This document shows, piece after piece, positions 22,386-30,848 of a stretch of DNA of 64,000 nucleotides (positions within the stretch are counted from its first letter, which is position 1; every line of letters starts with the position of its first letter). Under the pieces are notes generated by a model. It was given only the letters and a program-made list of their open reading frames with translations. It was not told the origin of the DNA and made no database searches. A program made the translations under genes and the position numbers. This DNA comes from Pseudomonadota bacterium. GTDB taxonomy: Bacteria; Pseudomonadota; Gammaproteobacteria; Xanthomonadales; Xanthomonadaceae. The stretch spans positions 1 to 64,000 of the forward strand of contig JAEZCF010000030.1 in assembly GCA_023430045.1 (NCBI GenBank), in the 5' to 3' direction.

Positions 22386-22582
22386 CCAGGTGACCTGCGG
22401 CATGCGTCTGCAGGTTGAAACGGGAAGCCGGTGACGCATCCTTCGATGCCACTCCGGCGCTGCCCCCGCAACGGTAAGCACGTCACAAGCGGACATCACG
22501 CCACTGTGCCCTGGCATGGGAAGGCGTCCGCCCGGTGGTTTCCACCGACGGCAAGCCCGGAGACCGGCCAGGAAGCTTCAGG
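22386..22582 (+). promoter_or_regulatory. cobalamin riboswitch
   Basis: The AdoCbl-class aptamer core is visible: GAAACGGGAAGCCGGTG at 22416-22432, the GCTGCCCCCGCAACGGTAAG segment (about 22459-22478), GCCACTG near 22500, GGCATGGGAAGGCG, and the B12 box AGCCCGGAGACCGGCCAGG (about 22554-22572). It lies upstream of btuB, and TAGACT at about 22369-22374 provides a -10 box. Cobalamin binding would repress btuB expression. Boundaries are estimates from conserved blocks. Confidence 0.93.
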
Positions 22583-22703
22583 TTGCGATGCGGTGGGCAT
22601 CGGCGACGGCCACCGCGTCCGCGTGGTGCGCATCGCCCTGTCCTTCGCACCGCAGCTCCCCTTGCATCCGCGCGGGCGTGCGCGGAAGACCGGAGTTTCC
22701 CCC

Positions 22704-24545
22704 ATGACACCGCAGTCCCGAATCCTGTCCCTCACCCTGCTGGCGACAGTGCCCGGCATCGCCGCCGCGCAGGATGCCACCACCGCGCTGGACCAGATGC
22801 TGGTCACCGCCACCCGTACCCCCATCGCGCTGGCCGACAGCCTCAGTCCGGCGCAGGTGATCGACCGCGCCACCATCGATGCCAGCCAGGCAACGTCCCT
22901 GCAGGATCTGCTGCGCGGCCGCGCCGGCATCGACCTTGCCAACACCGGCGGGCTGGGCAAGCAGACCTCGCTGTTCCTGCGCGGCACCAACTCGTCGCAC
23001 ACGCAGGTACTGGTCGATGGCGTGCGCATCAACACGGCCGACTTCGGCCTGGCGATGCTGCAGGACCTGCCGCTGGCACAGATCGAACGCGTGGAAATCG
23101 TGCGTGGCCCGCAGTCCAGCCTGTATGGTGCCGACGCCATCGGCGGCGTGGTGCAGATATTCACCCGTCGCACCACCGGAGGGTTCGCGCCTCGTCTGGA
23201 ACTGGGCGGCGGCAGCAACGGCCTGCGCCAGGCCAGCGGCGGGATCGGTGGGGGTACCGAGCGCGGCTGGTTCGGGCTGGATATCGCCTACCAGCACAGC
23301 GATGGCATCGATGCCTGCCGCGGCTCGATCTCGCCGTTCGCCGGCTGTGGCGCCGAAGAGCCGGATCGCGACGGCTACCGCAACCTCTCCCGGAGCGCAC
23401 GCGGTGGCTACACCTTGAACGAGCACTGGAACGTCGAGGGCACCGCGCTGCGCGCCGAAGGCGAGAACCACTACGACGGCTACTACAACTATTCCGAAAC
23501 GTTGCAGCAGGTGCTGGGTGGCAAGGTCCGCTATACCCCTTCGGAGCGTCTGGCGATGACCGCGAGCATCGGCCGCAGCGACAATGAATCGACCAATTAC
23601 GGTGCGTTCGATGCCTTTGGCACCGCACAGACGCATCGCGACAGCGCATCGCTGCAGGCCGATATCGCGATGGCGCCGGCCCAGCTGTTCAGTGTCGGTG
23701 TGGACTGGAGCGATGACAGCCTGGACGGCAGCAGCGCCGGCTACCTGATCGACAGCCGCGACAATACGGGTGTATTCGCGCAGTACCAGGGACGTTTCGG
23801 GCAGCATCAGCTGCAGGCCAGCGTACGCAACGACGACAACGAACAGTTCGGCAACCACACCACCGGCTCGGTGGCATGGGGCATGGATCTCGGTGGTGGC
23901 TGGAAGCTGACCGCGAGTCACGGCACCGCTTTCAAGGCGCCGACCTTCAGCGACCTCTACGATCCCTGGAGCGGCGTGCCGACGCTGGACCCCGAGGAAT
24001 CGCGCAGCACCAACCTGGGCATCGCGCAGCAGGGCCGCGACTGGCGCTGGGGCGTGGACGTGTACGAAACGCGCGTGGACGACCTGATCACCTATGACGC
24101 AGCCACGTTCCAGATGACGCAGGTGGAGAAGGCCCGTATCCGCGGTGCCGAACTCACCGGTGCCGTGGCGCTGGGCGGCGTGGATATCAATGCGCAGCTG
24201 AGCTGGACCGATCCGCGTAACCGCACGGCAGGCGAGCAGCTGGACAACTGGCTGGCGCGACGCGCACGGCAGACCGCACGCATCGACGTGGACCGTCGCT
24301 TCGGTGATCTGCGCGTGGGCCTGACCGGCTTCGGCGCCGGCAGGCGTTTCGACGACGCGGCAAACGCGGTGCGGCTGGCCGGCTATGGCACGCTGGATGT
24401 GCGCCTTGAATATGCCGTCAGCCGCGACTGGACGCTGCTGGCACGCGCGGCCAACGTGTTCGACCGTCGCTACGAGACCGTCGCCTGGTACAACCAGCCC
24501 GGCCGCGAATACCAGCTGAGCGTGCGTTACCAGCCGGCACGCTGA
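22704..24545 (+). CDS. btuB: TonB-dependent vitamin B12 receptor
   Basis: 613-residue outer-membrane receptor for cobalamins. Signal peptide MTPQSRILSLTLLATVPGIAAAQ, TonB box within DQMLVTATRTP, plug motifs SLFLRGTNSSHTQVLVDGVR and IVRGPQSSLYGADAIGG, and a C-terminal strand ending YQLSVRYQPAR. Length is close to E. coli BtuB (614). The start at 22704 follows GGAG and leaves the riboswitch entirely untranslated. Control by the upstream cobalamin riboswitch identifies the substrate class firmly. The divergent CobC-like gene may process scavenged corrinoids. Confidence 0.95.
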   Translation: MTPQSRILSLTLLATVPGIAAAQDATTALDQMLVTATRTPIALADSLSPAQVIDRATIDASQATSLQDLLRGRAGIDLANTGGLGKQTSLFLRGTNSSHTQVLVDGVRINTADFGLAMLQDLPLAQIERVEIVRGPQSSLYGADAIGGVVQIFTRRTTGGFAPRLELGGGSNGLRQASGGIGGGTERGWFGLDIAYQHSDGIDACRGSISPFAGCGAEEPDRDGYRNLSRSARGGYTLNEHWNVEGTALRAEGENHYDGYYNYSETLQQVLGGKVRYTPSERLAMTASIGRSDNESTNYGAFDAFGTAQTHRDSASLQADIAMAPAQLFSVGVDWSDDSLDGSSAGYLIDSRDNTGVFAQYQGRFGQHQLQASVRNDDNEQFGNHTTGSVAWGMDLGGGWKLTASHGTAFKAPTFSDLYDPWSGVPTLDPEESRSTNLGIAQQGRDWRWGVDVYETRVDDLITYDAATFQMTQVEKARIRGAELTGAVALGGVDINAQLSWTDPRNRTAGEQLDNWLARRARQTARIDVDRRFGDLRVGLTGFGAGRRFDDAANAVRLAGYGTLDVRLEYAVSRDWTLLARAANVFDRRYETVAWYNQPGREYQLSVRYQPAR

Positions 24546-24578
24546 CCACCGACGCCGCGTAGCGCCAGGTCCGGTCCG

Positions 24579-24633
24579 GCAGAGCCGATCCATGGTCGGC
24601 TGCCAACGCAACGCCGGGCAGAGCCCGGCGTTA
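24579..24633. repeat. SMAG-type REP plus bidirectional hairpin
   Basis: GGCAGAGCCGA...TCGGCTGCC (24579-24605) is a GCAG variant of the GTAG REP stem-loop. It is followed by AACGCCGGGC/GCCCGGCGTT (24611-24633, perfect 10 bp, 3-nt loop). Together they fill the gap between convergent btuB and gph and could terminate both. Confidence 0.65.
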
Positions 24634-24656
24634 CGCAGGCGTGGCCACGCTTTACG

Positions 24657-25334
24657 TCATCGGCGATCCAGCGCCAGACCCGGCAACTCGCGCAGGTCGT
24701 CCATCACGGCAACGGCCTGCGCATGGTCCAGGTCCAGGCCGCGCGGATAACCGTAGCGCACCAGCGCAACCGGCATGCCCGCGTCCACTGCTGCGTGATA
24801 GTCGGTCAACGAATCGCCCACCATCAGGCACTGCGCGGGCCGCAGGCCGAAGTGCGCGGCGATATGCCGGAGCGGTTCGCCATCCGGCTTGCGCTGTGGC
24901 AGCGAGTCGCCGCCCAGTACCAGTGCGAACGCATCGCCGATCCCCAGGTGCCGCAGCAACGGCGGCACCAGTGCGGACGGCTTGTTGGTGCAGATCGCCA
25001 GCGGCACGTTACGCTCACGCAGCTGCTCCAGTGCTTCCGTAACCCCATCGAACAGGCGCGGGCTGCGCAGCAGACACTCACGGTAATGCACCATGAATCC
25101 CGGCATCACCTCGTCCAGGTCAACCGGACTGCCGGCCGCATCGAACGCCTGCTGCACCAGCCGACGCACACCATCGCCGATCCAGGTCAGTACCGTCGCC
25201 TCCGGAACGCGCGGCAGATGCCAGTCCTGCAAGGTGCGGTTGAGCGCTTCGGCGATGTCGCCGGCACTGTCGACCAGCGTGCCATCAAGATCGAACACCA
25301 CCAGCGGGAAGGGATACGACGAGAAATCATTCAC
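24657..25334 (-). CDS. gph: phosphoglycolate phosphatase (HAD family)
   Basis: 225-residue HAD-superfamily phosphatase of the Gph type. Motif I is VVFDLDGTLVDSAGD with the nucleophile Asp, motif II ICTNKPS, and motif III/IV RKPDGEPL with MVGDSLTDYHAA. It removes phosphate from 2-phosphoglycolate formed during DNA repair or metabolism. The start is a GTG (MNDFSSYPF); a TACAAT -10 box lies at 25366-25371 on the minus strand, about 30 bp upstream. Closely related phosphatases (pyrophosphatase, AUP phosphatases) cannot be excluded. Confidence 0.88.
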   Translation of the reverse strand: MNDFSSYPFPLVVFDLDGTLVDSAGDIAEALNRTLQDWHLPRVPEATVLTWIGDGVRRLVQQAFDAAGSPVDLDEVMPGFMVHYRECLLRSPRLFDGVTEALEQLRERNVPLAICTNKPSALVPPLLRHLGIGDAFALVLGGDSLPQRKPDGEPLRHIAAHFGLRPAQCLMVGDSLTDYHAAVDAGMPVALVRYGYPRGLDLDHAQAVAVMDDLRELPGLALDRR

Positions 25335-25391
25335 TGTGGATGTATTGCCTGCGGGGAACCGCTTTATTGTACGTGGGACATCCCGGCGATC

Positions 25392-26294
25392 TCAGCAGTA
25401 GGCGGCGAACGCAGGCCCACCGAAACGCTCGGCGATGAAATCCACGAAGCTTCGCAGCAACGGCGATATCTGCCGTCGCGAGGTATATACCGCATGGATG
25501 GACATAGGTTCCAGCGAATGGTCTGCAAGAACACGGACCAGCTCGCCGGACTCCAGCAGAGGATTGACCTGGTAGGCCGGCAGATGGGCAATCCCTGCGC
25601 CGGCGCGTACCGCTTCCAGCAACAGCGAGGCATCATTCGCGGTGATGTTGCCACTGACACTCACGGCCACCTGCCGACCCTCACGGGACAGCTTCCAGAC
25701 ATCCCGCCCGACGTAGTGATGCGCAAGGCAGTTATGTGAAGCGAGGTCTTCGGCGTGGCGTGGTGTCCCCCGTGCCTGCAGATACGCCGGTGCCGCACAC
25801 AGCAGTGACCGGCATGGTGCAAGCCGGCGCGCGATCAGCGCCGGATCGATCTGGCGGGAAATGCGCACGGCCAGATCGATGCGTTCCTCAACCAGATTGA
25901 CGATGCGATCCACCATCAGCAGCTCGATCCGCGTGCCAGGGTAGCGTCCCACGTAGTCGGAAACCGCGCGTGCCAGGTGCAACTGGCCGAAGGACACACT
26001 GGCGGTCACCCGGAGCTGCCCGTGGGGGCGTGGATCATCGCTGCCCAGTTCCGCCTGCAGGTCCTGGCCGACCATGCGCAGGTGCCGCAGGCGTTGCAGC
26101 GCAAGCTCGCCCGGGCCGGTCAGGCTGACCCGGCGCGTGGTCCGGTGCAACAGGCGGACACCCAGCCAGCGCTCCACCTCGGCCAGGTAACGAGTGGCCA
26201 TCGCCCGCGACATCCTCAGGCTTTCCGCCGCTGCGGTAACGCTGCCGCGCTCGGCCACCTCGATGAACACGTCAATGGCGGTAAGTCGGTCCAT
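25392..26294 (-). CDS. LysR-family transcriptional regulator
   Basis: 300 residues. The N-terminal helix-turn-helix region (FIEVAERGSVTAAAESLRMS, VERWLGVRLLHRTTRRVSLT) and a substrate-binding domain of the type seen in the CrgA/DsdC-like LysR clade (PHGQLRVTASVSFG, ARRLAPCRSLLCAAPAYL, GAGIAHLPAYQV). It is divergent from the NAD(P)-binding protein gene at 26391 with a 96-bp shared promoter interval, so it probably controls that gene in response to an unknown small molecule. Confidence 0.9.
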   Translation of the reverse strand: MDRLTAIDVFIEVAERGSVTAAAESLRMSRAMATRYLAEVERWLGVRLLHRTTRRVSLTGPGELALQRLRHLRMVGQDLQAELGSDDPRPHGQLRVTASVSFGQLHLARAVSDYVGRYPGTRIELLMVDRIVNLVEERIDLAVRISRQIDPALIARRLAPCRSLLCAAPAYLQARGTPRHAEDLASHNCLAHHYVGRDVWKLSREGRQVAVSVSGNITANDASLLLEAVRAGAGIAHLPAYQVNPLLESGELVRVLADHSLEPMSIHAVYTSRRQISPLLRSFVDFIAERFGGPAFAAYC

Positions 26295-26390
26295 CTGCTC
26301 GATCCACGCAACAAAGATGACCTTTATACGCGGTTTTTCGTACTACTGAAGGCGCCTACAGTGGTCGCTCCCCCCTCACGGATTTCCGCC

Positions 26391-27029
26391 ATGAAGATCG
26401 CCCTTGTCGGTGCAACCGGCAACATCGGACGCCAGATCGCCCGACACGCGCTGGCCAACGGCCATCAGGTCACCACCATCGTGCGCAGCCGCACGGAGCT
26501 CCCGGCAGAGCTTGCCGGCGCCCAGTTGGTCATCGCGGCACTGGATGACACCGCCACGCTTGCCGCTGCGATCAGTGGCCACGACGTGCTGGCCAGCGCT
26601 TACGGTCCTCGCCCAGGCGACGACATCAGCCAGATCACGGTCGTTGCCGGGCAGCTTGTCGCCGCCGCGCGCCAGGCCCACGTTGCGCGGCTGGTGGTAG
26701 TGGGCGGAGCGGGCAGCCTGGAAATCGCGCCCGGGCAGCAGCTTGTCGACACACCGGACTTTCCGGCCGCCTACAGACCCTACGCACTCGCAGCGCGCGA
26801 GGCACTGTCGGTATTGCGGGCCGCAACGGATATCGACTGGACGTTCTTTTCGCCGGCAGCGGAAATCGGCCCGGGTGACGAACGTGGCACCTGGCGCGTG
26901 CAGGCGAAGACCTTCCTCGCCGACGCCCAGGGCCACAGCCATATCAGCTACGCCGACTACGGCGCCGCCTTCGTCGCCGAACTGGAAGCCCACCGCTACC
27001 CCCGCGAAATCATCACCGCAGCCTACTGA
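26391..27029 (+). CDS. NAD(P)-binding NmrA-like epimerase/dehydrogenase
   Basis: 212-residue Rossmann-fold protein (atypical SDR, YwnB/NmrA-like). The nucleotide-binding motif is KIALVGATGNIGRQIARHAL; further features are VVVGGAGSLEIAPG, the YRPYALAAREALSVLR helix in place of the classical SDR YxxxK, and WTFFSPAAEIGPGDERG. Such proteins act as NAD(P)H-dependent reductases or redox sensors; the substrate is unknown. The ATG at 26391 is the first that precedes the Rossmann motif, with TACAGT as a -10 box about 30 bp upstream. It is probably regulated by the divergent LysR protein. Confidence 0.85.
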   Translation: MKIALVGATGNIGRQIARHALANGHQVTTIVRSRTELPAELAGAQLVIAALDDTATLAAAISGHDVLASAYGPRPGDDISQITVVAGQLVAAARQAHVARLVVVGGAGSLEIAPGQQLVDTPDFPAAYRPYALAAREALSVLRAATDIDWTFFSPAAEIGPGDERGTWRVQAKTFLADAQGHSHISYADYGAAFVAELEAHRYPREIITAAY

Positions 27030-27042
27030 TCCAACCACCGCA

Positions 27043-27104
27043 AAAATGGGGACGGAGGAGGTTAAATTTTCTGCGATTCATTTAACTTCCTCCGTCCCCA
27101 TTTT
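27043..27104. repeat. long hairpin repeat, copy 1 (overlaps the 3' end of dinB)
   Basis: Arms 27043-27066 and 27081-27104 pair over 24 bp with one mismatch around a 14-nt loop; the outer part is AAAATGGGGACGGAGG. It lies between convergent genes and contains the dinB stop codon plus its last codons. A/T tracts flank the stem on both sides, so it should act as a terminator in both directions. Two further copies are at 54102 and 58175. Confidence 0.88.
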
Positions 27105-28167
27105 CGAAGAGTTCGCGCTGGAGGGTGGGCTCGCGGGTACGGAAACCACCCAGGCCCACACCGACCAGCCGATAGCGGGTAGCAGCGGGCAGATCGACGC
27201 GCGCGCGCAGGGCCAGTGCGATGTCACGCAGCTCTTCCATCGACTGCGGTGGACGTTCCGGGGTGTAGCTGCGGGTGAGGATGCGGAACTGCGAGGTCTT
27301 CAGCTTCAGCACCACGGTATGTCCACTGCGCTCGGTCCTGCGCGTGGCGTTCCAGGTCCTGCCGGCCAGCTCGGTGATCGCAGCGTCCAGCGCCTCCAGC
27401 GGCAGGTCCTCGCTGAACGTGTCTTCAGACGAGATCGACTGCACTGGCTGGTCCGGTTCCACCGGCCGTTCGTCGATGCCCCGCGCGCGGTTGTACAGGC
27501 TGCGCCCGAAACTGCCGAAGGCCTCTTCCAGCGCCGGCAAGGGCCAGCCGCGCAGGTCGCCGCAGGTCACGATGCCCAGCGCCGCGAGCCTGCCCTCCAT
27601 CACCTTGCCCACGCCCGGCACCTTCTTCACCGGCAGCGGTGCCAGGAAGGCGTCGATGCGCTGCGGCGCGATCACGAACTGGCCATCGGGTTTGCGCCAG
27701 TCCGATGCGATCTTCGCCAGGAATTTGTTCGGCGCGATGCCAGCTGAAGCAGTCAGAGACGTCTCTTCACGGATCTGTGCGCGGATGTCGCGCGCAATCT
27801 CGGTCGCCAGCGCCACGCCGGATTTCGGTTCGGTCACATCCAGGTACGCCTCGTCCAGCGACAGCGGTTCAACCAGATCGGTATGGCGCAGGAATATTTC
27901 ACGCACCTGCCGCGATACCGCCTTGTAACGGGCGAAATCCGGCGGCACGAACACCGCATCGGGACACAGCCGCTCGGCGCGCATGGCCGGCATCGCCGAG
28001 CGGATGCCGAACACGCGTGCCTCGTACGAGGCCGCGCATACCACCGAGCGCGCGCCCCGCCAGGCCACCACCACGGGCCGTCCGCGCAGCGAAGGATCGT
28101 CGCGTTGCTCGACCGATGCGTAGAACGCGTCCATGTCAACGTGGATGATCTTGCGCACGGGGCTCAT
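27082..28167 (-). CDS. dinB: DNA polymerase IV
   Basis: 361-residue Y-family translesion polymerase. Catalytic motifs: IIHVDMDAFYASVEQRDDP (metal-binding Asp), SYEARVFGIRSAMPA, LSLDEAYLDVT (Asp-Glu pair), ASAGIAPNKFLAKIASDW, and the helix-hairpin-helix VPGVGKVMEGRL; the little-finger domain follows. The start at 28167 gives MSPVRKIIHVDMDAF; the frame continues upstream without homology. The C-terminus FENGDGGS is encoded by the right arm of a palindromic repeat, which also supplies the TAA stop, so the natural end of the protein may have been altered. A canonical beta-clamp-binding pentapeptide at the extreme C-terminus is not obvious. Confidence 0.93.
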   Translation of the reverse strand: MSPVRKIIHVDMDAFYASVEQRDDPSLRGRPVVVAWRGARSVVCAASYEARVFGIRSAMPAMRAERLCPDAVFVPPDFARYKAVSRQVREIFLRHTDLVEPLSLDEAYLDVTEPKSGVALATEIARDIRAQIREETSLTASAGIAPNKFLAKIASDWRKPDGQFVIAPQRIDAFLAPLPVKKVPGVGKVMEGRLAALGIVTCGDLRGWPLPALEEAFGSFGRSLYNRARGIDERPVEPDQPVQSISSEDTFSEDLPLEALDAAITELAGRTWNATRRTERSGHTVVLKLKTSQFRILTRSYTPERPPQSMEELRDIALALRARVDLPAATRYRLVGVGLGGFRTREPTLQRELFENGDGGS

Positions 28168-28360
28168 GAAGAAGGTTCTGGAGGCATTCGCCGTTGGTAG
28201 GCCACACGCCGAAGTATGGTCTTTGCACATCAACAGGATGCGCGTTTTTGCCCGCTGACACTACGCTTGCGTACGGTTGCAAAGTTTGATTGCAGGCATT
28301 CGCCTCGTGCATCCTCGGCTGCTCGCTTCCCTGTTTTCCGCTTCCAGGATCGTGCTTTCC

Positions 28361-28876
28361 ATGACTCGTCTCCACGCGTTCGACCGCGACCAGCTGCTGG
28401 CCAGCGCCCGCGGTGAACTGTTCGGCGCAAACGCCGGGCGCCTGCCCAACGACCCGATGCTGATGTTTGATCGCATCACCGACATCCGTGAAGACGGCGG
28501 CCCGCATGGCAAGGGCATGGTACGCGCAGAACTGGATATCCGTCCGGACCTGTGGTTCTTCGGCTGCCATTTCATCGGTGATCCGGTGATGCCCGGTTGC
28601 CTGGGCCTGGATGCGATGTGGCAGCTCACCGGCTTCTACCTCACCTGGCTGGGCGCCCCCGGTCGCGGCCGCGCGCTGGGCTGCGGCGAAGTGAAGTTCA
28701 CCGGCCAGGTGCTGCCGGATGCAAAGCTCGTCAGTTATGAAATCGACATCACCCGCGTGATCAACCGCAAGCTGGTGATGGCCCAGGCCGACGCCCGCAT
28801 GCTGGTGGATGGCCGGGAGATCTACGCCGCCAAGGACCTGCGCGTCGGCCTGTTCACCTCGACGGAGAACTTCTGA
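28361..28876 (+). CDS. fabA: 3-hydroxydecanoyl-[ACP] dehydratase/isomerase
   Basis: 171 residues, nearly the length of E. coli FabA (172) and collinear with it. It introduces the cis double bond into C10 acyl-ACP for unsaturated fatty acid synthesis in the cytosol. Conserved blocks: LLASARGELFG, DLWFFGCHFIGDPVMPGCLG (active-site His), GLDAMWQL with the catalytic Asp, and GRALGCGEVKFTGQVLP. The start at 28361 matches the family N-terminus. It overlaps the fabB start by one base (TGATG), the classical fabAB operon. Confidence 0.96.
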   Translation: MTRLHAFDRDQLLASARGELFGANAGRLPNDPMLMFDRITDIREDGGPHGKGMVRAELDIRPDLWFFGCHFIGDPVMPGCLGLDAMWQLTGFYLTWLGAPGRGRALGCGEVKFTGQVLPDAKLVSYEIDITRVINRKLVMAQADARMLVDGREIYAAKDLRVGLFTSTENF

Positions 28877-30084
28877 TGCGGCGCGTCGTCATTACCGGAA
28901 TGGGCATCACCTCCTGCCTGGGCAACGATCTGGACACGGTATCGGCCAACCTGCGCGAAGGACGTGCCGGCATCGCCTTCCTGCCCGATCACGCTGAAGC
29001 CGGCCTGCGCAGCCAGGTCGGCGGCCGCGTCGACCTGGACCTCGATGCGCTGATCGACCGCAAGCTCAAGCGCTTCATGAGCGACGCGTCCGCCTACGCC
29101 TACCTGGCTGCACGCGATGCGATCACCGATGCCGGGCTGTCGCCGGAGCAGGTCAGCAACCCGCGTACCGGACTGATCGCAGGTTCCGGTGGCGGTTCCA
29201 GCGAATGGCAGGTGGAAGCGGCCGATATCCTGCGCAGCCGCGGCGTGCGCAAGGTCGGCCCGTACATGGTGCCGCGCACGATGTGTTCCACGGTGTCCGC
29301 CTGCCTGGCCACCGCGTTCCAGATCAAGGGCCTGAGCTATTCGCTGTCGGCCGCCTGCGCCACCTCCGCGCACTGCATCGGCGCAGCGGCGGACCTCATC
29401 CGCCACGGCGCCCAGGACGTGATGCTGGCCGGCGGCGGCGAAGACCTGCACTGGTCCATGAGCGTGATGTTCGATGCGATGGGCGCGCTGTCCACCAGCT
29501 TCAACGACACGCCGGCCACTGCGTCGCGCCCCTATGACAAGGACCGCGATGGCTTCGTCATCGCCGGCGGCGGCGGCATGCTGGTGCTGGAAGACTACGA
29601 CCACGCCGTGGCGCGTGGCGCGACCATCCATGCCGAACTGGTGGGTTACGGCGTGACCTCCGACGGTGCCGACATGGTCGCTCCGTCCGGCGAGGGGGCC
29701 GTGCGCTGCATGAAGATGGCGATGGAACACGTGGATCGTCCGCTGGATTACCTCAATACCCACGGCACCTCCACGCCGCTGGGCGATGTCACCGAACTCA
29801 ACGCGATCCGCGAAGTGTTCGGCGATGCGGTGCCGCCGCTGTCCTCGACCAAGGCGCTGTCCGGGCATTCACTCGGCGCGGCCAGCGTGCACGAGGCGAT
29901 CTACTGCCTGTTGATGATGCGCGATGGCTTCGTTGCCGGTTCGGCCAACATCAACGAGCTGGATCCGAAGGTGGAAGGATTCCCGATCCTGCGCGAAAGC
30001 CGCGAGCAGACGCTGGACACCGTGATGTCCAACAGCTTCGGTTTCGGCGGCACGAACGCGGCCCTGGTGTTCGGCCGGGTCTGA
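28876..30084 (+). CDS. fabB: beta-ketoacyl-ACP synthase I
   Basis: 402-residue condensing enzyme that elongates unsaturated acyl-ACPs. The nucleophile cysteine is in LSAACATSAHCIGAA, the two catalytic histidines are in NTHGTSTPLGDVTE and ALSGHSLGAASVHE, and the C-terminal NSFGFGGTNAALVF is conserved. It is translationally coupled to fabA (one-base overlap). Transcription probably ends within the paired SMAG repeats at 30090-30156. Confidence 0.96.
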   Translation: MRRVVITGMGITSCLGNDLDTVSANLREGRAGIAFLPDHAEAGLRSQVGGRVDLDLDALIDRKLKRFMSDASAYAYLAARDAITDAGLSPEQVSNPRTGLIAGSGGGSSEWQVEAADILRSRGVRKVGPYMVPRTMCSTVSACLATAFQIKGLSYSLSAACATSAHCIGAAADLIRHGAQDVMLAGGGEDLHWSMSVMFDAMGALSTSFNDTPATASRPYDKDRDGFVIAGGGGMLVLEDYDHAVARGATIHAELVGYGVTSDGADMVAPSGEGAVRCMKMAMEHVDRPLDYLNTHGTSTPLGDVTELNAIREVFGDAVPPLSSTKALSGHSLGAASVHEAIYCLLMMRDGFVAGSANINELDPKVEGFPILRESREQTLDTVMSNSFGFGGTNAALVFGRV

Positions 30085-30089
30085 GTGAT

Positions 30090-30156
30090 GCAGCCGACCA
30101 TCGGTCGGCTCTACCACCCGCATCCGCCCCGGTAGAGCCGACCCATGGTCGGCTGC
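30090..30156. repeat. inverted pair of SMAG (GTAG) REP elements
   Basis: GCAGCCGACCATCGGTCGGCTCTACC (reported in parts: stem AGCCGACC/GGTCGGCT, 30090-30115) and its inverted partner GGTAGAGCCGACCC...GGTCGGCTGC (30131-30156). Both are GTAG-headed stem-loops typical of Stenotrophomonas. They lie between convergent fabB and the HAD gene. Confidence 0.8.
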
Positions 30157-30167
30157 ACCTCAAGCGG

Positions 30168-30848
30168 TCATGCCAACCAAGGTGCCAGCAACGCCCGTGC
30201 ATCGTGCAGCGATTCCACGATGCGATGCCCCAACGCACGCTGCGCATCATCGGGCGCGATCAGGTCGGGTACCTGGATGACGGTCATTCCGGCCGCCAGC
30301 GCCGCACGCGTGCCCACCGGCGAATCCTCGAGCGCCAGGCAGCGCGACGCCTGCCTGCCGAGCCGTTGCGCTGCCAGCAGGTAGATGTCCGGCGCCGGCT
30401 TGGGATGCTGCACATCGCAGCTGGTCACCACCGCATCGAAGTACGCCAGCAGCCCGCAGGCGGCCAGCTTGCGCCCCGCCCGCGGTTGCCGGGTCGAGGT
30501 TGCGACCGCGCGCGGAATCGCGTGCGACTGCAGCAGCTGCAGCAGTTCGATGATGCCCGGCCGCAACGGCAGGCCGGCCTGGGTGGCCGCTTCGTAGAGG
30601 TCGTTGCAGCGCGCGAACAATGCATCGACCCGTTGCGCATCCTCGACGTGCTGCTGCAGAAGCGCACGACAATCGCGTTCGCCCAGCCCCACCATCCGCA
30701 GGAAGAAGCCTTCCGGCAACGGCATGTCCAGTTCCAGCGCCGCCTGGCTCCAGCTGGCGATCGACACGCGTTCGCTGTCGATCATCAAACCGTCCATGTC
30801 GAAGATCACCGCATCGGGCAGGAACGGCAGGTCGGCGACCGCGCTCAC
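30168..30848 (-). CDS. HAD-family phosphatase (beta-phosphoglucomutase-like)
   Basis: 226-residue HAD subfamily IA protein: motif I AVIFDMDGLMIDSERV, motif II VATSTR, motif III KPAPDIYLLAAQRLG and motif IV LALEDSPVGTRAALAAGM. The cap and the DMDGLMIDSE motif place it with sugar-phosphate phosphatases or phosphoglucomutase-like enzymes; the substrate is not determined. The GTG start at 30848 overlaps the rsuA stop (GTGA), so it is the third, coupled gene of rsmC-rsuA-HAD. Confidence 0.85.
   Translation of the reverse strand: MSAVADLPFLPDAVIFDMDGLMIDSERVSIASWSQAALELDMPLPEGFFLRMVGLGERDCRALLQQHVEDAQRVDALFARCNDLYEAATQAGLPLRPGIIELLQLLQSHAIPRAVATSTRQPRAGRKLAACGLLAYFDAVVTSCDVQHPKPAPDIYLLAAQRLGRQASRCLALEDSPVGTRAALAAGMTVIQVPDLIAPDDAQRALGHRIVESLHDARALLAPWLA

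Noticed and set aside
22578..24611. Long minus-strand open frame antisense to btuB and the riboswitch
   Set aside because: btuB and its riboswitch are unambiguous on the plus strand; the antisense frame lacks domain features.
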